Part shown: positions 55,781 to 64,000 of the stretch, in pieces
Layout: every line of letters starts with the position of its first letter
How positions within the stretch are numbered: the first letter of the stretch is position 1
From: Silvimonas iriomotensis
GTDB taxonomy: Bacteria > Pseudomonadota > Gammaproteobacteria > Burkholderiales > Chitinibacteraceae
NCBI RefSeq assembly: GCF_014645535.1
Contig: NZ_BMLX01000002.1
Span: forward strand, 1 to 64,000
DNA length: 64,000 nt
Reading direction: 5' to 3'
Notes under the pieces: model-generated
The model's input: only the letters and a program-made list of their open reading frames with translations
Told to the model about the DNA's origin: nothing
The model's database searches: none
Program-made: the position numbers and the translations under genes

Positions 55781-56422
55781 ATGACCTGGACACAACTGCT
55801 TGATATCAGCCTGCACTTTGATCAGCACCTGGGCGGGCTGATTACGCAATATGGCGCGGCCGTGTATGCCTTGCTGTTTGCCATCGTGTTTTGCGAGATC
55901 GCCTTTCTGCCGCTGTTTTTCCTGCCAGGCAACCCGCTGCTCATGCTCTGCGGCGCATTCTGCGCGCGCGGGCAGTTGAGCATGCTGATCATGATCCCGC
56001 TAATGTTCTCTGCCGTTTTGCTCGGCAGCATGGTGAATTACCGTATTGGCAGAAAACTGGGTTATACCTTGCTCACCAGAGAGCGCGCCTGGCTTGATCG
56101 ATCCGCCCTGCAAAAGGCACATGCCTTCTATGAAGCACGCGGCGGGGCGACGTTCCTGATCTCGCCGTTTCTGGGCATGATCCGTACGCTGGCGCCCTTC
56201 GTAGCGGGTGTAAGCGCCATGACACCACATCGTTTTGTGCTGTTTGTGGCAGCTGGCGCTGTGCTGTGGAGCTCCAGCGTTGTAACTGCAGGGTATTTCT
56301 TTGGCAACGCCCCTTTCCTGCGGGATCACATGGGTACGCTCACCCTCTTCGGCGTAGCTGTGGCCTTGTGCGCGCTGATCATCAGCAGCGGCTGGCGTTT
56401 GATCAAAACCCGTTTGCGCTGA
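55781..56422 (+). CDS. DedA family membrane protein
   Basis: 213 residues with several hydrophobic segments. The signature FCEIAFLPLFFLPGNPLLMLCGAF and the later FYEARGGATFLISPFLGMIRTLAPFVAGV block with its conserved Arg are those of DedA proteins, which affect membrane lipid flipping, proton balance and cell division. The start MTWTQLLD at 55781 fits; the upstream frame is out of family. A terminator follows. Confidence 0.9.
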   Translation: MTWTQLLDISLHFDQHLGGLITQYGAAVYALLFAIVFCEIAFLPLFFLPGNPLLMLCGAFCARGQLSMLIMIPLMFSAVLLGSMVNYRIGRKLGYTLLTRERAWLDRSALQKAHAFYEARGGATFLISPFLGMIRTLAPFVAGVSAMTPHRFVLFVAAGAVLWSSSVVTAGYFFGNAPFLRDHMGTLTLFGVAVALCALIISSGWRLIKTRLR

Positions 56423-56434
56423 ACCAGTCAGGCA

Positions 56435-56465
56435 ACAAAAAAGCCCGCCAGAGCGGGCTTTTTTG
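56435..56465. terminator. Bidirectional rho-independent terminator
   Basis: AAAAAAGCCCGC, loop cagag, GCGGGCTTTTTT lies between the convergent dedA-type and MFS genes. Confidence 0.9.
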
Positions 56466-56481
56466 CGTAACCACCAATGCC

Positions 56482-58026
56482 CTAGCGGGCGCATTCCGTC
56501 ACCGGCACCAGTTGCGGGTCTGCAGCCTTGTGCGCCGGCGCCCGGCGCAGTGTAAAGAACGCGACCAGCCCGGCGGCCAGCGTCAGAGCGGCCAGCACCA
56601 AGGTGACCAGGTGAAACGCCTCGCCATACAATCGCAGCCATTGGCCGTGCGACACACTCGGCAGCATGTGGCTGGCGCTGGCCAGATCGCCCGCCGCCAG
56701 CGCGTTGCCCAGATCCACCACCGGCAAAGCATTGCCTGCATGCTGCGTGATCACCAGTTGCAGCACCGCCGCCAGTACCGCCGCAACCACCGCCAGCGCA
56801 ATGGATTCACTGGCCAGCCGCACGGTTGCAAAGAAACCGGCCGCCATACCGGCCCGCTCTTTGGGCACGACGCTGATCGCCAGGTCATCCATCAGACCCC
56901 ACGGCAGGCTGGCACCAAAACCAATCAACAACAGCGGCAAGACAAAGTCAGCATGGGCCGCGCCCGGTGCCACCTGCCCCAGCCAGACAAGGCCGATGGC
57001 AGAGAAGCCAAAGCCGATCAGACACAGCGTGCTGGCGGCAATCCAGCGCGTGGCCAGCGCGCCCAGCAAGGGCACGATCAGCATGGGGGCAGAAAGCGGC
57101 ACCATCATCAGCCCGGCCGTGACCGGGTTGTAGCCTTCAATGCCGATAAAGCGTACCGGCAGCATCACCAGCGGGACCACAAAACTGAATGCCGTGCCTG
57201 AGGGCAGCGCCTGCGCGCCAATAAAACGCGCGTTACGGAACAGCGACAGATCAAGCATGGAGCGCGGGTGCGTGCGCTCGACCTGGATGAACACCACCAG
57301 CGCCAGCACCGCACCACCCAGCAAGGCCAGCGTCGGCCAACTGGCCCAGCCACTTTGCGGACCTTGCAAAATGCCCAGCGTGAGCAACAACAAGGTGGCG
57401 GTAAACGTCACCGTGCCCCAGATATCCACGCCTCTGGCGTTGGGGTCACGCGACTCTTGCATGCGCGGCACGCCAAACAGCAAGACCAGCACCGACATCA
57501 CCACGCAGGTGAGGAAAATCGCCCGCCAGCCAAATGCATCAATCAGAAACCCCGCCCACAGCGGCCCGACCGCCAGGCCCGCGCCAAAACTGGTGCCCAG
57601 CAGCGAATACGCATGCGTGCGCGCGGCACCATCAAATTCATGCGCCAGCGAGGCCGAGCCGCCGGCCATGGCCATGGCGGCGGCCACGCCCTGCAGCGCG
57701 CGCAGCACATTGAGCGTCAACAGATTGGGCACAAACACTTGCGCCAGCGAGATCAGCCCGAACGCCACCACGCCCAGGGTAAACATGCGCTTGCGGCCAA
57801 AGCGGTCTGCCAGTGCCCCGGCAGCCATCACTGCGCTGCCAAACGCCAGAATGAAAATGTTCACCACCCAGGCCAATGAGAGCGCGTTACCGCCCAGATC
57901 GTGGCTGATGGCCGGCAAGGCAATGCCGGGCGCGGTAAACGCCAGCGGCATCATCATGCCCGCAAGGCAGACGGCGGCCAGCACCAGCCATTTGCCATGC
58001 GGATGCGCGTGTGTCTGATTGTCCAT
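56482..58026 (-). CDS. MFS drug exporter, DHA2 (EmrB/QacA) family
   Basis: 514 residues, about 14 membrane helices. Motif A is AGALADRFGRKRMFTLG, and motif C is YSLLGTSFGAGLAVGPLWAG. The His-rich N-terminus MDNQTHAHPHG is soluble. It is probably a proton-driven exporter of hydrophobic or cationic drugs. The start at 58026 has GGAG upstream. A TetR regulator lies divergent. Confidence 0.9.
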   Translation of the reverse strand: MDNQTHAHPHGKWLVLAAVCLAGMMMPLAFTAPGIALPAISHDLGGNALSLAWVVNIFILAFGSAVMAAGALADRFGRKRMFTLGVVAFGLISLAQVFVPNLLTLNVLRALQGVAAAMAMAGGSASLAHEFDGAARTHAYSLLGTSFGAGLAVGPLWAGFLIDAFGWRAIFLTCVVMSVLVLLFGVPRMQESRDPNARGVDIWGTVTFTATLLLLTLGILQGPQSGWASWPTLALLGGAVLALVVFIQVERTHPRSMLDLSLFRNARFIGAQALPSGTAFSFVVPLVMLPVRFIGIEGYNPVTAGLMMVPLSAPMLIVPLLGALATRWIAASTLCLIGFGFSAIGLVWLGQVAPGAAHADFVLPLLLIGFGASLPWGLMDDLAISVVPKERAGMAAGFFATVRLASESIALAVVAAVLAAVLQLVITQHAGNALPVVDLGNALAAGDLASASHMLPSVSHGQWLRLYGEAFHLVTLVLAALTLAAGLVAFFTLRRAPAHKAADPQLVPVTECAR

Positions 58027-58107
58027 GGGTTCTCCGGAAGACTTGAGGATGACGCCGAACCATTTGCCAGCCAGGGTTGCAAGCCGGGTTCAGCGTCGCC
58101 ATAATTT

Positions 58108-58123
58108 TGTAGTGATCGACACA
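58108..58123. promoter_or_regulatory. TetR operator candidate, site 1
   Basis: TGTAGTGATCGACACA is an imperfect palindrome around GATC that matches site 2 (58165-58180) at 13 of 16 positions. It is nearer the MFS gene. Confidence 0.6.
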
Positions 58124-58164
58124 AATATAATTGCGGCATACAAATGCTGCTGTCAATCACTTTA

Positions 58165-58180
58165 TGTATTGATCGATACA
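58165..58180. promoter_or_regulatory. TetR operator candidate, site 2
   Basis: TGTATTGATCGATACA is a near-perfect palindrome with arms TGTAT and ATACA. It ends 20 bases before the TetR start codon, so it can also serve autoregulation. Confidence 0.7.
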
Positions 58181-58199
58181 GAATTCAGGACCAACGGAT

Positions 58200-58838
58200 A
58201 TGGCAGAAAGAGGCCGACCCCGCTGCTTTGATCGTGAAGCAGCGTTGAACAAGGCAATGGACGTGTTCTGGCGCAATGGCTACGAAGGCGCCTCGCTGGC
58301 GCAACTGACCGAGGCCATGGGCATCAATTCGCCCAGCCTGTATGCCACTTTTGGCTCGAAAGAAGCGCTGTACAAAGAGGCGGTCGAACAATACGACGCC
58401 GAGATAGGGGCCGACATCAATGCCAGCCTGAGTGCGGATACCGATGTGCGCACGGCGGTTTACGAGACCATGCGCATTACCGCTGAATATTTTTCCGACC
58501 CGGAGCGACCGGCCGGCTGCATGGTGCTGTTGTCGGCGCTGAACTGTACGCCAGAGAATGCCAGCGTAGCGCAGCATATGTGCGACCTGCGCAAGCGCTC
58601 CGGCAACATCCTGCGCCAGCGCCTGCTGCGGGCGCAGGCAGCTGGAGAGATCGCCGCGACGGCCAATATCGAGCAATTGACCGCGTTTATCATGAGTGTG
58701 CGCCAGGGGATGTCGATCCAGGCGCGGGACGGGGCCGGACGTACCGCACTATTAGCGATTGCCGATGCCACGCTGGTGGCATTTGATGCGATGACCGCAT
58801 CGGCAAAAGCCACCGCCCAGGACTTGCATGGCGACTGA
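58200..58838 (+). CDS. TetR-family transcriptional regulator
   Basis: 212 residues. The helix-turn-helix is ALNKAMDVFWRNGYEGASLA followed by QLTEAMGINSPSLYATFGSK. The C-terminal ligand domain has RPAGCMVLLSALN and FIMSVRQGMSIQARDGAGR, typical of the AcrR/YezE-like branch with the TetR_C_16/AefR-type core. It is divergent from the MFS exporter and likely its repressor. Confidence 0.92.
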   Translation: MAERGRPRCFDREAALNKAMDVFWRNGYEGASLAQLTEAMGINSPSLYATFGSKEALYKEAVEQYDAEIGADINASLSADTDVRTAVYETMRITAEYFSDPERPAGCMVLLSALNCTPENASVAQHMCDLRKRSGNILRQRLLRAQAAGEIAATANIEQLTAFIMSVRQGMSIQARDGAGRTALLAIADATLVAFDAMTASAKATAQDLHGD

Positions 58839-58847
58839 ACTGCGCGC

Positions 58848-59114
58848 TTAGTGCAGCAGTTTCTGGCGCATGCCGATGTCGGTCACGGTGCCATCGTCGT
58901 TCACCCGCACAAACATGCCCAAGAGGCGCTCGGCATCGGCCTTGAGTGAGGAATCCATCTGCGCCAGGTCAGTGTGGTGCAACCAGCGGATACCAAACGC
59001 AGCATCTTCACGCGCTTGTTGTACCAGATGTTCAATGATGGCAGCCGGTACACGCAGTACTTGCTTGTGAATGGCGGCGGAGTCGGTCATACGAAAACGG
59101 GTACGGGTTTGCAT
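58848..59114 (-). CDS. Small hypothetical protein (88 residues)
   Basis: It opens MQTRTRFRMTDSAAIHKQVL and contains a helical segment AAIIEHLVQQAREDAAFGIR and a DDGTVTDIGMRQKLLH tail. The start was chosen because GAGGAA lies before the ATG at 59114. No family was recognised. It stands alone and convergent with the TetR gene. The region upstream to 59352 is AT-rich and shows no gene. Confidence 0.6.
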   Translation of the reverse strand: MQTRTRFRMTDSAAIHKQVLRVPAAIIEHLVQQAREDAAFGIRWLHHTDLAQMDSSLKADAERLLGMFVRVNDDGTVTDIGMRQKLLH

Positions 59115-59352
59115 GGCTGGTTCCTCGTGTAGAACAATCGTTCTATACATTCTTAACCAGCATTTCCCCATGCCGCAAGCATTATTTTTGCGATTCCCGA
59201 TATTTTTTCCAACATGATGATTATTAAAAGAAAATAATTTCAATAATCATCAAAAAAAGACACGACCAACGGCCAGGCCAACCGGCTCTGGCAATCAGGC
59301 CATCGGCCGATCAGTCGAACCCCCGTTCTACGGATACGGCCAGCGCAAACGC

Positions 59353-62300
59353 TCAGTCTGCCGGCGGCAAAGCATCGCTTGCGGCGGGGCCACGGCGCTT
59401 GAACAGCATGCGCCACAGCCGCAACACCCAGCCGGGCGCAAGGTAGATTTTGTGGCCAGGAATGGCCACCGTGACCTGCGTGCCCGCCCCGACCCGGGTC
59501 TCGATAAACAACACACCACCCAGCTTTTGCGCACGCTCCCGCATGCCGGGAATACCCCAGTGCCCCTCACGCTGGTCTTGCAGCAATTCCAGATCGGCAA
59601 TGCCGCGGCCGCCATCGCGCACTTCGCAGATCAGAAAGCGGCGGCTGTATTCCAGCTGGACCTCAATGAACTGCGCGCCGGCATGGCGGGCGGCATTGAC
59701 CATGGCTTCGCGCACAATGGCAAAGATTTCTGCAGCCGCCCCCTCGCGCAGCGGGCGGCGTTCGGTATTGCAGGTGACGAAGATATCAATGCCGTACTGG
59801 CGCGTCAGGTGGGTGGCCGCCTCTTTCAGGGCATGCGACAGCTCATGCTTCAGTTCACTGCCGCTGCGCAGGTCACGCACCTGGTCACGCCCCTGGCTGA
59901 GCAGTTGCTCGGCATGGTTGAGCGAGTCTTCGATCATGGCCTCGCCGCGCTGAAAGTCGGTGCGCATATAGCGCGTGGCGGTATTGACGCTGAGGATCAG
60001 CCCTTGCACGCCTTGCAACAGGGTGTCGTGCAAGGCACGGGCGATGCGTTCACGTTCCTGCACCCGCTCATGAATGCGCTCACGCATGCGGGCGGTCAGG
60101 TAGCGCACGCGCCACAGGTAAAGCAAACCGGCCAGCAGCATCAGTCCGAACACCAGCAAGGCAATAAACCAGCGGCTTTGCACAAAGGTGGGCGGGATAT
60201 AAAAATCAATGCTGGCGCCAACGATGTTCCAGACGTCGTCTTCATTGGCGGCAATCACGGTAAAGCGGTAATTGCCCGGCGCCAGGTTGGTATAAAAGGC
60301 CTCGCGCCGGTTGCCCACGTCCTGCCAGGTGTTATCCACGCCGGTCAGCTGGTATTTGAAATGCATGCGCTGCGGCAAGGTCAGGCCCAGCGCGGTGAAG
60401 CTGATCTGCAGATTGCGGGTATTGCGCGGTAACGAGACATTGTCGTCGCGGTAAACCACATCGTCGGCTTTCAGGCGGGTAATCAGGACCGGCGGCATGA
60501 TGCTGTTGCGGCGGATGTGGGCCGGGTCCAGCCAGCCGACGCTGTCATCGGTGGCGTACCAGATGCGGCCATCGGTGGCTTCAATCAGCGAGGACACCGG
60601 CCGCAGTTGCGCCGGCACGCCGACAAGACCGTTGCGGTAGTCAAAGCGCTCTGCCGGGACTTCGGTCAGCCCGGCGCGCAGCACTTGTTGCATGATCGTG
60701 GCATCAATGCGGTTCAGCCCGTCCACGCCATACAGCCAGAGTTCGCCATTGGCGCGCTGTACGATGCCGGATACCCCGGCAAAATTGTGGCCGTCCGCGT
60801 CACGCAGCGGCACAAACGTGCGGCCGGACAACCGCGCCACACCGGTCTCGCCACCAGCCCAGAGCACGCCGTCACGCTCGTACAGACTCAGCACATTGCC
60901 CAGGCTCAGGCCGTCGCGCGACTCGTAGTTCACCACTTTGTCGCCATCCACCATGGTGATGCGGCTTTCGCTGAAACCCAGCCATAGCCGATGCTGTGAA
61001 TCCAGCAGCATGGAGGTCGGGGACAAATCCGGGATATCCAGCCGGCCGGCGCGGCGACGCCACTCGCCATCTTGCAGCAAGAACAGCCCCAGCCGGGTGA
61101 TCGAGACCCAGACGCCGGTCCCGCTGGCGGCCGGCGCCATGGCCATGATGGGCTTGCCGGTCAGGTCTTTGGGCAAGGCCCAGAACTGCATTTCTGCGCC
61201 GCGCTTGCGCCAGACGCCGGTCTCCGAGCCAAACCACACCACGCCATCGGCCGCGCGCACGCTGGCGGTAATGCCGGAAAGCCCGGAATAACTGAAGTGG
61301 CCTTGCGGATCGAGTTCCATCAGCGAGGTATCGTGATCGCTGGTCACCCAGACCCGGCCATCCTCCCCCGCCGTCAGGCCGGTCTGGGTGGTGCCGGGCG
61401 GCAGGATCACCTGGGTGAGCGTGCTCAGATACATGCGATCAAGGCCACCCGTGGTGCCCACCCAGATATTGCCTTCGCGGTCTTCCAGCAGATTGCTTAA
61501 CACATGCTCGCCGCTCAGACCGTTCTGCACGGTAATGCGCGCCAGCGAGTGCATGGAGTTGGGGTTGTCGACGAGTTCGATCGACCCGATGCGGTTGAGC
61601 AGCATCTGCCCGTTGCGCTGGAAATCCACCGCCAGCGGGCCGCTGTTGCTGCCAGCGGGCAACACCGGCTCAAACTGGCGGCGCAGCGGGTCACTGCGCA
61701 ACAGCCCGATGGAGCGGCCGGCAATCCAGATATCGCCCATCGGGCTGATCGCCATGCTGGCATCGGGCGAGCGGTACACCGTATCAAAGCGGGTGCCGCC
61801 TGGTACGTTCACCTGAATGTCGCCATAGGCGTTGACCCAGAGCGCGCCATGCTGGTCAAAAAACATCTTGTTGGCCTGCATGCCGCCATAGCCGCCATTG
61901 GGCCAGAAATGAACCCAGTGCTGGCCATCCAGGCGGCCAATGCCGCCGTTGCCGCCCGCGTACATCTTGCCGTCCGGGCCACGGGCAAACCCGAAAATGG
62001 CGCCCGGTGGCAGGCCGTCCAGCTCGCTGAAATGGCGCACGCTTTTACCATCGAACACGCTGGCGCGGCCATATTGATAGCCGATCCACAAGGTATTGCC
62101 TTCGGCGTACAAACTGGAAATCACATTGGATTTGAGCGGATGACCACCCAGTGTGGTGATCTGCTCGAACTTGATGCCGTCAAAGCGGAACAAGCCGCTG
62201 GCCGAGCCCAGCCAGAGCCAGCCGTCTGCAGTCTGCGCAATGGCATTGATGAAACCGGGCGCGCCGTCGGCGTGTTTCCAGCCGGTGTGCTGGTACACCG

Positions 62301-62445
62301 TGGTCGCCAGGTAGTTGTTTTCCTGTTCCGGCAAGATGGCACTGCCCGCACAGGCCGCCAGCGCCAGGCACCAGCCGCAAAGCAGCAAACACCCATGCTG
62401 AAGCAGGCGCTGCCAGCAGGAAGATTCATCACGTCTACATCGCAT
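59353..62445 (-). CDS. Sensor histidine kinase with periplasmic Reg_prop propeller
   Basis: 1030 residues. The signal/anchor is HGCLLLCGWCLALAACAG near residue 20. Repeated two-component-regulator-propeller blades (for example GWLWLGSASGLFRF, GNIWVGTTGGLDRM, RLWLGFSESRI) cover about 40-690. A Y_Y_Y domain follows (TGVDNTWQDVGNRREAFYTN), then one membrane helix (about 759-778). The kinase core has the H-box His806 in ARALHDTLLQG and the ATP-binding block IVREAMVNAARHA, VRDGGRGI and WGIPGMRER, which place it in the HPK7 (NarX-like, HisKA_3) group. It likely senses a polymer breakdown product. The start at 62445 has AGGTGAAG upstream. Confidence 0.9.
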   Translation of the reverse strand: MRCRRDESSCWQRLLQHGCLLLCGWCLALAACAGSAILPEQENNYLATTVYQHTGWKHADGAPGFINAIAQTADGWLWLGSASGLFRFDGIKFEQITTLGGHPLKSNVISSLYAEGNTLWIGYQYGRASVFDGKSVRHFSELDGLPPGAIFGFARGPDGKMYAGGNGGIGRLDGQHWVHFWPNGGYGGMQANKMFFDQHGALWVNAYGDIQVNVPGGTRFDTVYRSPDASMAISPMGDIWIAGRSIGLLRSDPLRRQFEPVLPAGSNSGPLAVDFQRNGQMLLNRIGSIELVDNPNSMHSLARITVQNGLSGEHVLSNLLEDREGNIWVGTTGGLDRMYLSTLTQVILPPGTTQTGLTAGEDGRVWVTSDHDTSLMELDPQGHFSYSGLSGITASVRAADGVVWFGSETGVWRKRGAEMQFWALPKDLTGKPIMAMAPAASGTGVWVSITRLGLFLLQDGEWRRRAGRLDIPDLSPTSMLLDSQHRLWLGFSESRITMVDGDKVVNYESRDGLSLGNVLSLYERDGVLWAGGETGVARLSGRTFVPLRDADGHNFAGVSGIVQRANGELWLYGVDGLNRIDATIMQQVLRAGLTEVPAERFDYRNGLVGVPAQLRPVSSLIEATDGRIWYATDDSVGWLDPAHIRRNSIMPPVLITRLKADDVVYRDDNVSLPRNTRNLQISFTALGLTLPQRMHFKYQLTGVDNTWQDVGNRREAFYTNLAPGNYRFTVIAANEDDVWNIVGASIDFYIPPTFVQSRWFIALLVFGLMLLAGLLYLWRVRYLTARMRERIHERVQERERIARALHDTLLQGVQGLILSVNTATRYMRTDFQRGEAMIEDSLNHAEQLLSQGRDQVRDLRSGSELKHELSHALKEAATHLTRQYGIDIFVTCNTERRPLREGAAAEIFAIVREAMVNAARHAGAQFIEVQLEYSRRFLICEVRDGGRGIADLELLQDQREGHWGIPGMRERAQKLGGVLFIETRVGAGTQVTVAIPGHKIYLAPGWVLRLWRMLFKRRGPAASDALPPAD

Positions 62446-62815
62446 CAAGTCTTCACCTGCCGCCCGGGGTGTGGGCGGATCACCTTGTCCACGGCCGGAC
62501 ACAGCCGGTCGGGCCAGATCCACGCGGGCAGATTGTATTGTTGTCATGTGGATTGGCAATGCATGGTGGGTACACGTCCTGCTGTACGCCCGCCCCGGCC
62601 ATGCCATGGGGTCATCCGGCCTGTAGTCTGGGCGTTTCCGGATACGCAGAATATAGCGAGAAAGGGGGAATTTCATCGCCAGACTGCCGCGACGGGTGCA
62701 TCGTGCCCGATGGCGCCAACAAGGAGAACCCCGCACGGGAGCACGTTGGCAGAAAACAACAACGCCAGCCCGGTATGGCGGCTGGCGTGGTCATGCTGGC
62801 GGCGGGTTATCACTC
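62446..62815. other. Gap between the kinase start and the response regulator end
   Basis: 370 bases on the minus-strand path with no supported gene. The kinase frame stays open up to 62736, but the stretch before 62445 shows no family similarity and has a poor amino-acid make-up. It may hold the kinase promoter. Confidence 0.4.
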
Positions 62816-63535
62816 TCAAAGCGTGCTGGCGACGCTGGCCTGGCTGGCCATGCGTGATGGCGGCAGCGGCGCGGACGTGCCGGCAGACAGCACCGGCGCC
62901 GCGTGACGCAAGCCGGGCACGCCAATCAGCCCGCGGGCGCGGGCAATGGCTACGGCTTCGGTCCGCGTGGCTGCACGCAGTTTCGACAAAATGGCGCTGA
63001 CGTGCGTTTTGATGGTGCCCGCTGAAATACCCAGCGCCTGGGCAATGGCCTGGTTGCCCAGGCCCAGCGCCACATTCTGCAAGACATCCATCTCGCGCAG
63101 GGTCAGCGATTCATGCCCCAGACTGTTCACCAGTTTCTGGGCGATGGATTTGCAGACATACGGGCTGCCTTCCACCAGTTTTTCTACCGCCGTGATCAAC
63201 TCTTGCGCATCGCAATTGCAGATCATGTACCCGTGCACACCCACGCTCATGGCCTGGTGGACATCCCACTCCAGATCACGCGCGGTCATCACCAGCACGC
63301 GCGGCGCACGGCTGGGATACCAGGCGCTGCCTTTGTGGCGGCGGATAAACTGCGTCGCAAAGTCATAGTCTGCAATCAGCACATCTGCTTTCATCATGTC
63401 CAGCGTGGCATCCCCGCCACTGGCCCGCATTCTGGCCCGGATACCGGGCACGCCCGCAAGAATGGCCATCAGGCCCCAGGCGATGACGGGATCGCAGTGC
63501 GCTACTTCTACTTCGACAGTCATATCGGCTCTCAT
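62816..63535 (-). CDS. LuxR-family response regulator with degenerate receiver
   Basis: 239 residues. The receiver keeps an acidic D15, the probable phospho-acceptor D56 (VLIADYDF) and T84. The usual acidic pair is reduced to HCDP, and the conserved Lys before the last helix is replaced in GYMICNCDA (Cys106 at its place). A LuxR helix-turn-helix follows (SLTLREMDVLQNVALGLGNQ, AIAQALGISAGTIKTHVSAI). The start at 63535 has GGAG six bases upstream. It precedes the kinase gene on the same strand. Confidence 0.85.
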   Translation of the reverse strand: MRADMTVEVEVAHCDPVIAWGLMAILAGVPGIRARMRASGGDATLDMMKADVLIADYDFATQFIRRHKGSAWYPSRAPRVLVMTARDLEWDVHQAMSVGVHGYMICNCDAQELITAVEKLVEGSPYVCKSIAQKLVNSLGHESLTLREMDVLQNVALGLGNQAIAQALGISAGTIKTHVSAILSKLRAATRTEAVAIARARGLIGVPGLRHAAPVLSAGTSAPLPPSRMASQASVASTL

Positions 63536-63954
63536 GACACACTCCACTGTTTTGAATTCGTTGCAAGTCTCCATCCGGTGGCATGCAATCCGTGGATTCT
63601 GCTGATCCCGTCCTGCCGCATTGCCGGCAGCGCGCTTGCCCCGAGGAGAAAGATACCGGTTTGTATCAAAGCGCAAATCCCCGATGCGAACGCACTTGAA
63701 ACCCCACTTTCGTGCTAGCCGGCATTGCCCGCCCTTCCCGCCCGCCCGCCTTGTGCTGCCATGCCTGCAGCCGCTGCCGCCACCGGCCGGCCTTGTCTGG
63801 ACGGACGTACCTGACCTGATACAAACTCCCCTGAAAGGGGCATGCCAATGTATTAACCGGCATGCCACACTACCGCCCGGACTAGCCCATGCTGGCCGGA
63901 TTTTGCCCAGACCAGCCGGATACCCCGCTGGACTTTCTGCGTTCAGGAATGGCC
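63536..63954. other. Divergent intergenic region between two response regulators
   Basis: About 420 bases with no supported gene. It must contain promoters for the divergent regulators at 63535 and 63955. The open frames across it are basic and proline-rich, without a family match. Confidence 0.4.
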
Positions 63955-64000
63955 ATGAACCCCATTACCATCATGACGGTCGATGACCACCCGCTGCTGC
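63955..64000 (+). CDS. Response regulator, N-terminus only (cut by window end)
   Basis: The visible residues MNPITIMTVDDHPLL are the first strand and acidic DDHP loop of a NarL/LuxR-type receiver. AGGA lies six bases before this ATG; an ATG at 63949 is the alternative. It is probably the cognate or second regulator of the kinase at 59353. The rest is outside the window. Confidence 0.8.
   Translation, partial: MNPITIMTVDDHPLL

Overview
The window is about 60% GC and gene-dense. Its gene set fits a betaproteobacterium, most likely a chitin- or plant-debris-degrading member of the Neisseriales (Chitinibacteraceae-like). The hints are a Serratia-type 885-residue chitobiase next to nagD, an MdtABC-type RND pump, Ada/AlkB, DbpA and an oxidative deoxysugar pathway. 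The lineage is an inference from gene content only. No rRNA, tRNA or CRISPR was seen.

Layout. 1-1095: a decayed edge, with the end of an IS21-family element (istA start cut by the window edge) beside a frameshifted P4-type integrase remnant. 1096-10729: a small hypothetical gene, threonine aldolase, chitobiase, NagD phosphatase, SrkA kinase and a large DUF1631 protein. 10790-25845: a benzoate-type transporter, the ada-alkB alkylation repair pair, a small membrane protein, an MFS pump with a divergent LysR regulator, methionine aminopeptidase, the DbpA helicase, a HAD phosphatase, several small secreted or cytosolic unknowns, a DUF2252 protein, another MFS carrier and an EamA exporter. 25900-35010: a four-gene RND efflux operon read on the minus strand (mdtA-mdtB-mdtC-outer membrane channel). 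35440-38164: an overlapping DUF1800/DUF1501 pair with Sec-like and Tat-like signals. 38311-43013: an alpha/beta hydrolase, a CbiM-like membrane protein, DUF1415, a hotdog protein, a sirtuin, a TraB-like protein and a NUDIX hydrolase.

43069-55683 is the most coherent block: a GntR/FCD regulator and twelve genes on the opposite strand. They encode a split altronate-dehydratase-family enzyme, an SDR, an ABC sugar importer (ATPase, binding protein, two permeases), an aldo/keto reductase, an amidohydrolase-type lactonase, a RhaM-type mutarotase, an enolase-superfamily dehydratase and an FAH-type hydrolase. Together they can import a sugar such as L-fucose (or L-galactose, L-rhamnose or D-arabinose) and oxidise it without phosphorylation to pyruvate and a small acid such as lactate. 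The operon has two unrelated candidate dehydratases, which is unusual.

55781-64000: a DedA protein, an MFS pump with a divergent TetR regulator and two matching operator-like palindromes, a small unknown, and a signalling cluster. The cluster has a 1030-residue periplasmic-propeller histidine kinase, a LuxR-type regulator with a degenerate receiver, and the start of a second regulator with an intact acidic motif cut by the right edge.

The most distinctive non-coding signal is a family of TGAGGTG heptamer arrays. They begin at or right after the stop codons of four genes between 39.6 and 51.2 kb. Two of them lie at gene junctions inside the sugar operon and have inverted partners that could fold in mRNA. 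A perfect 15-bp hairpin with a hexamer array, and a looser related hairpin, lie at two other junctions of the same operon.
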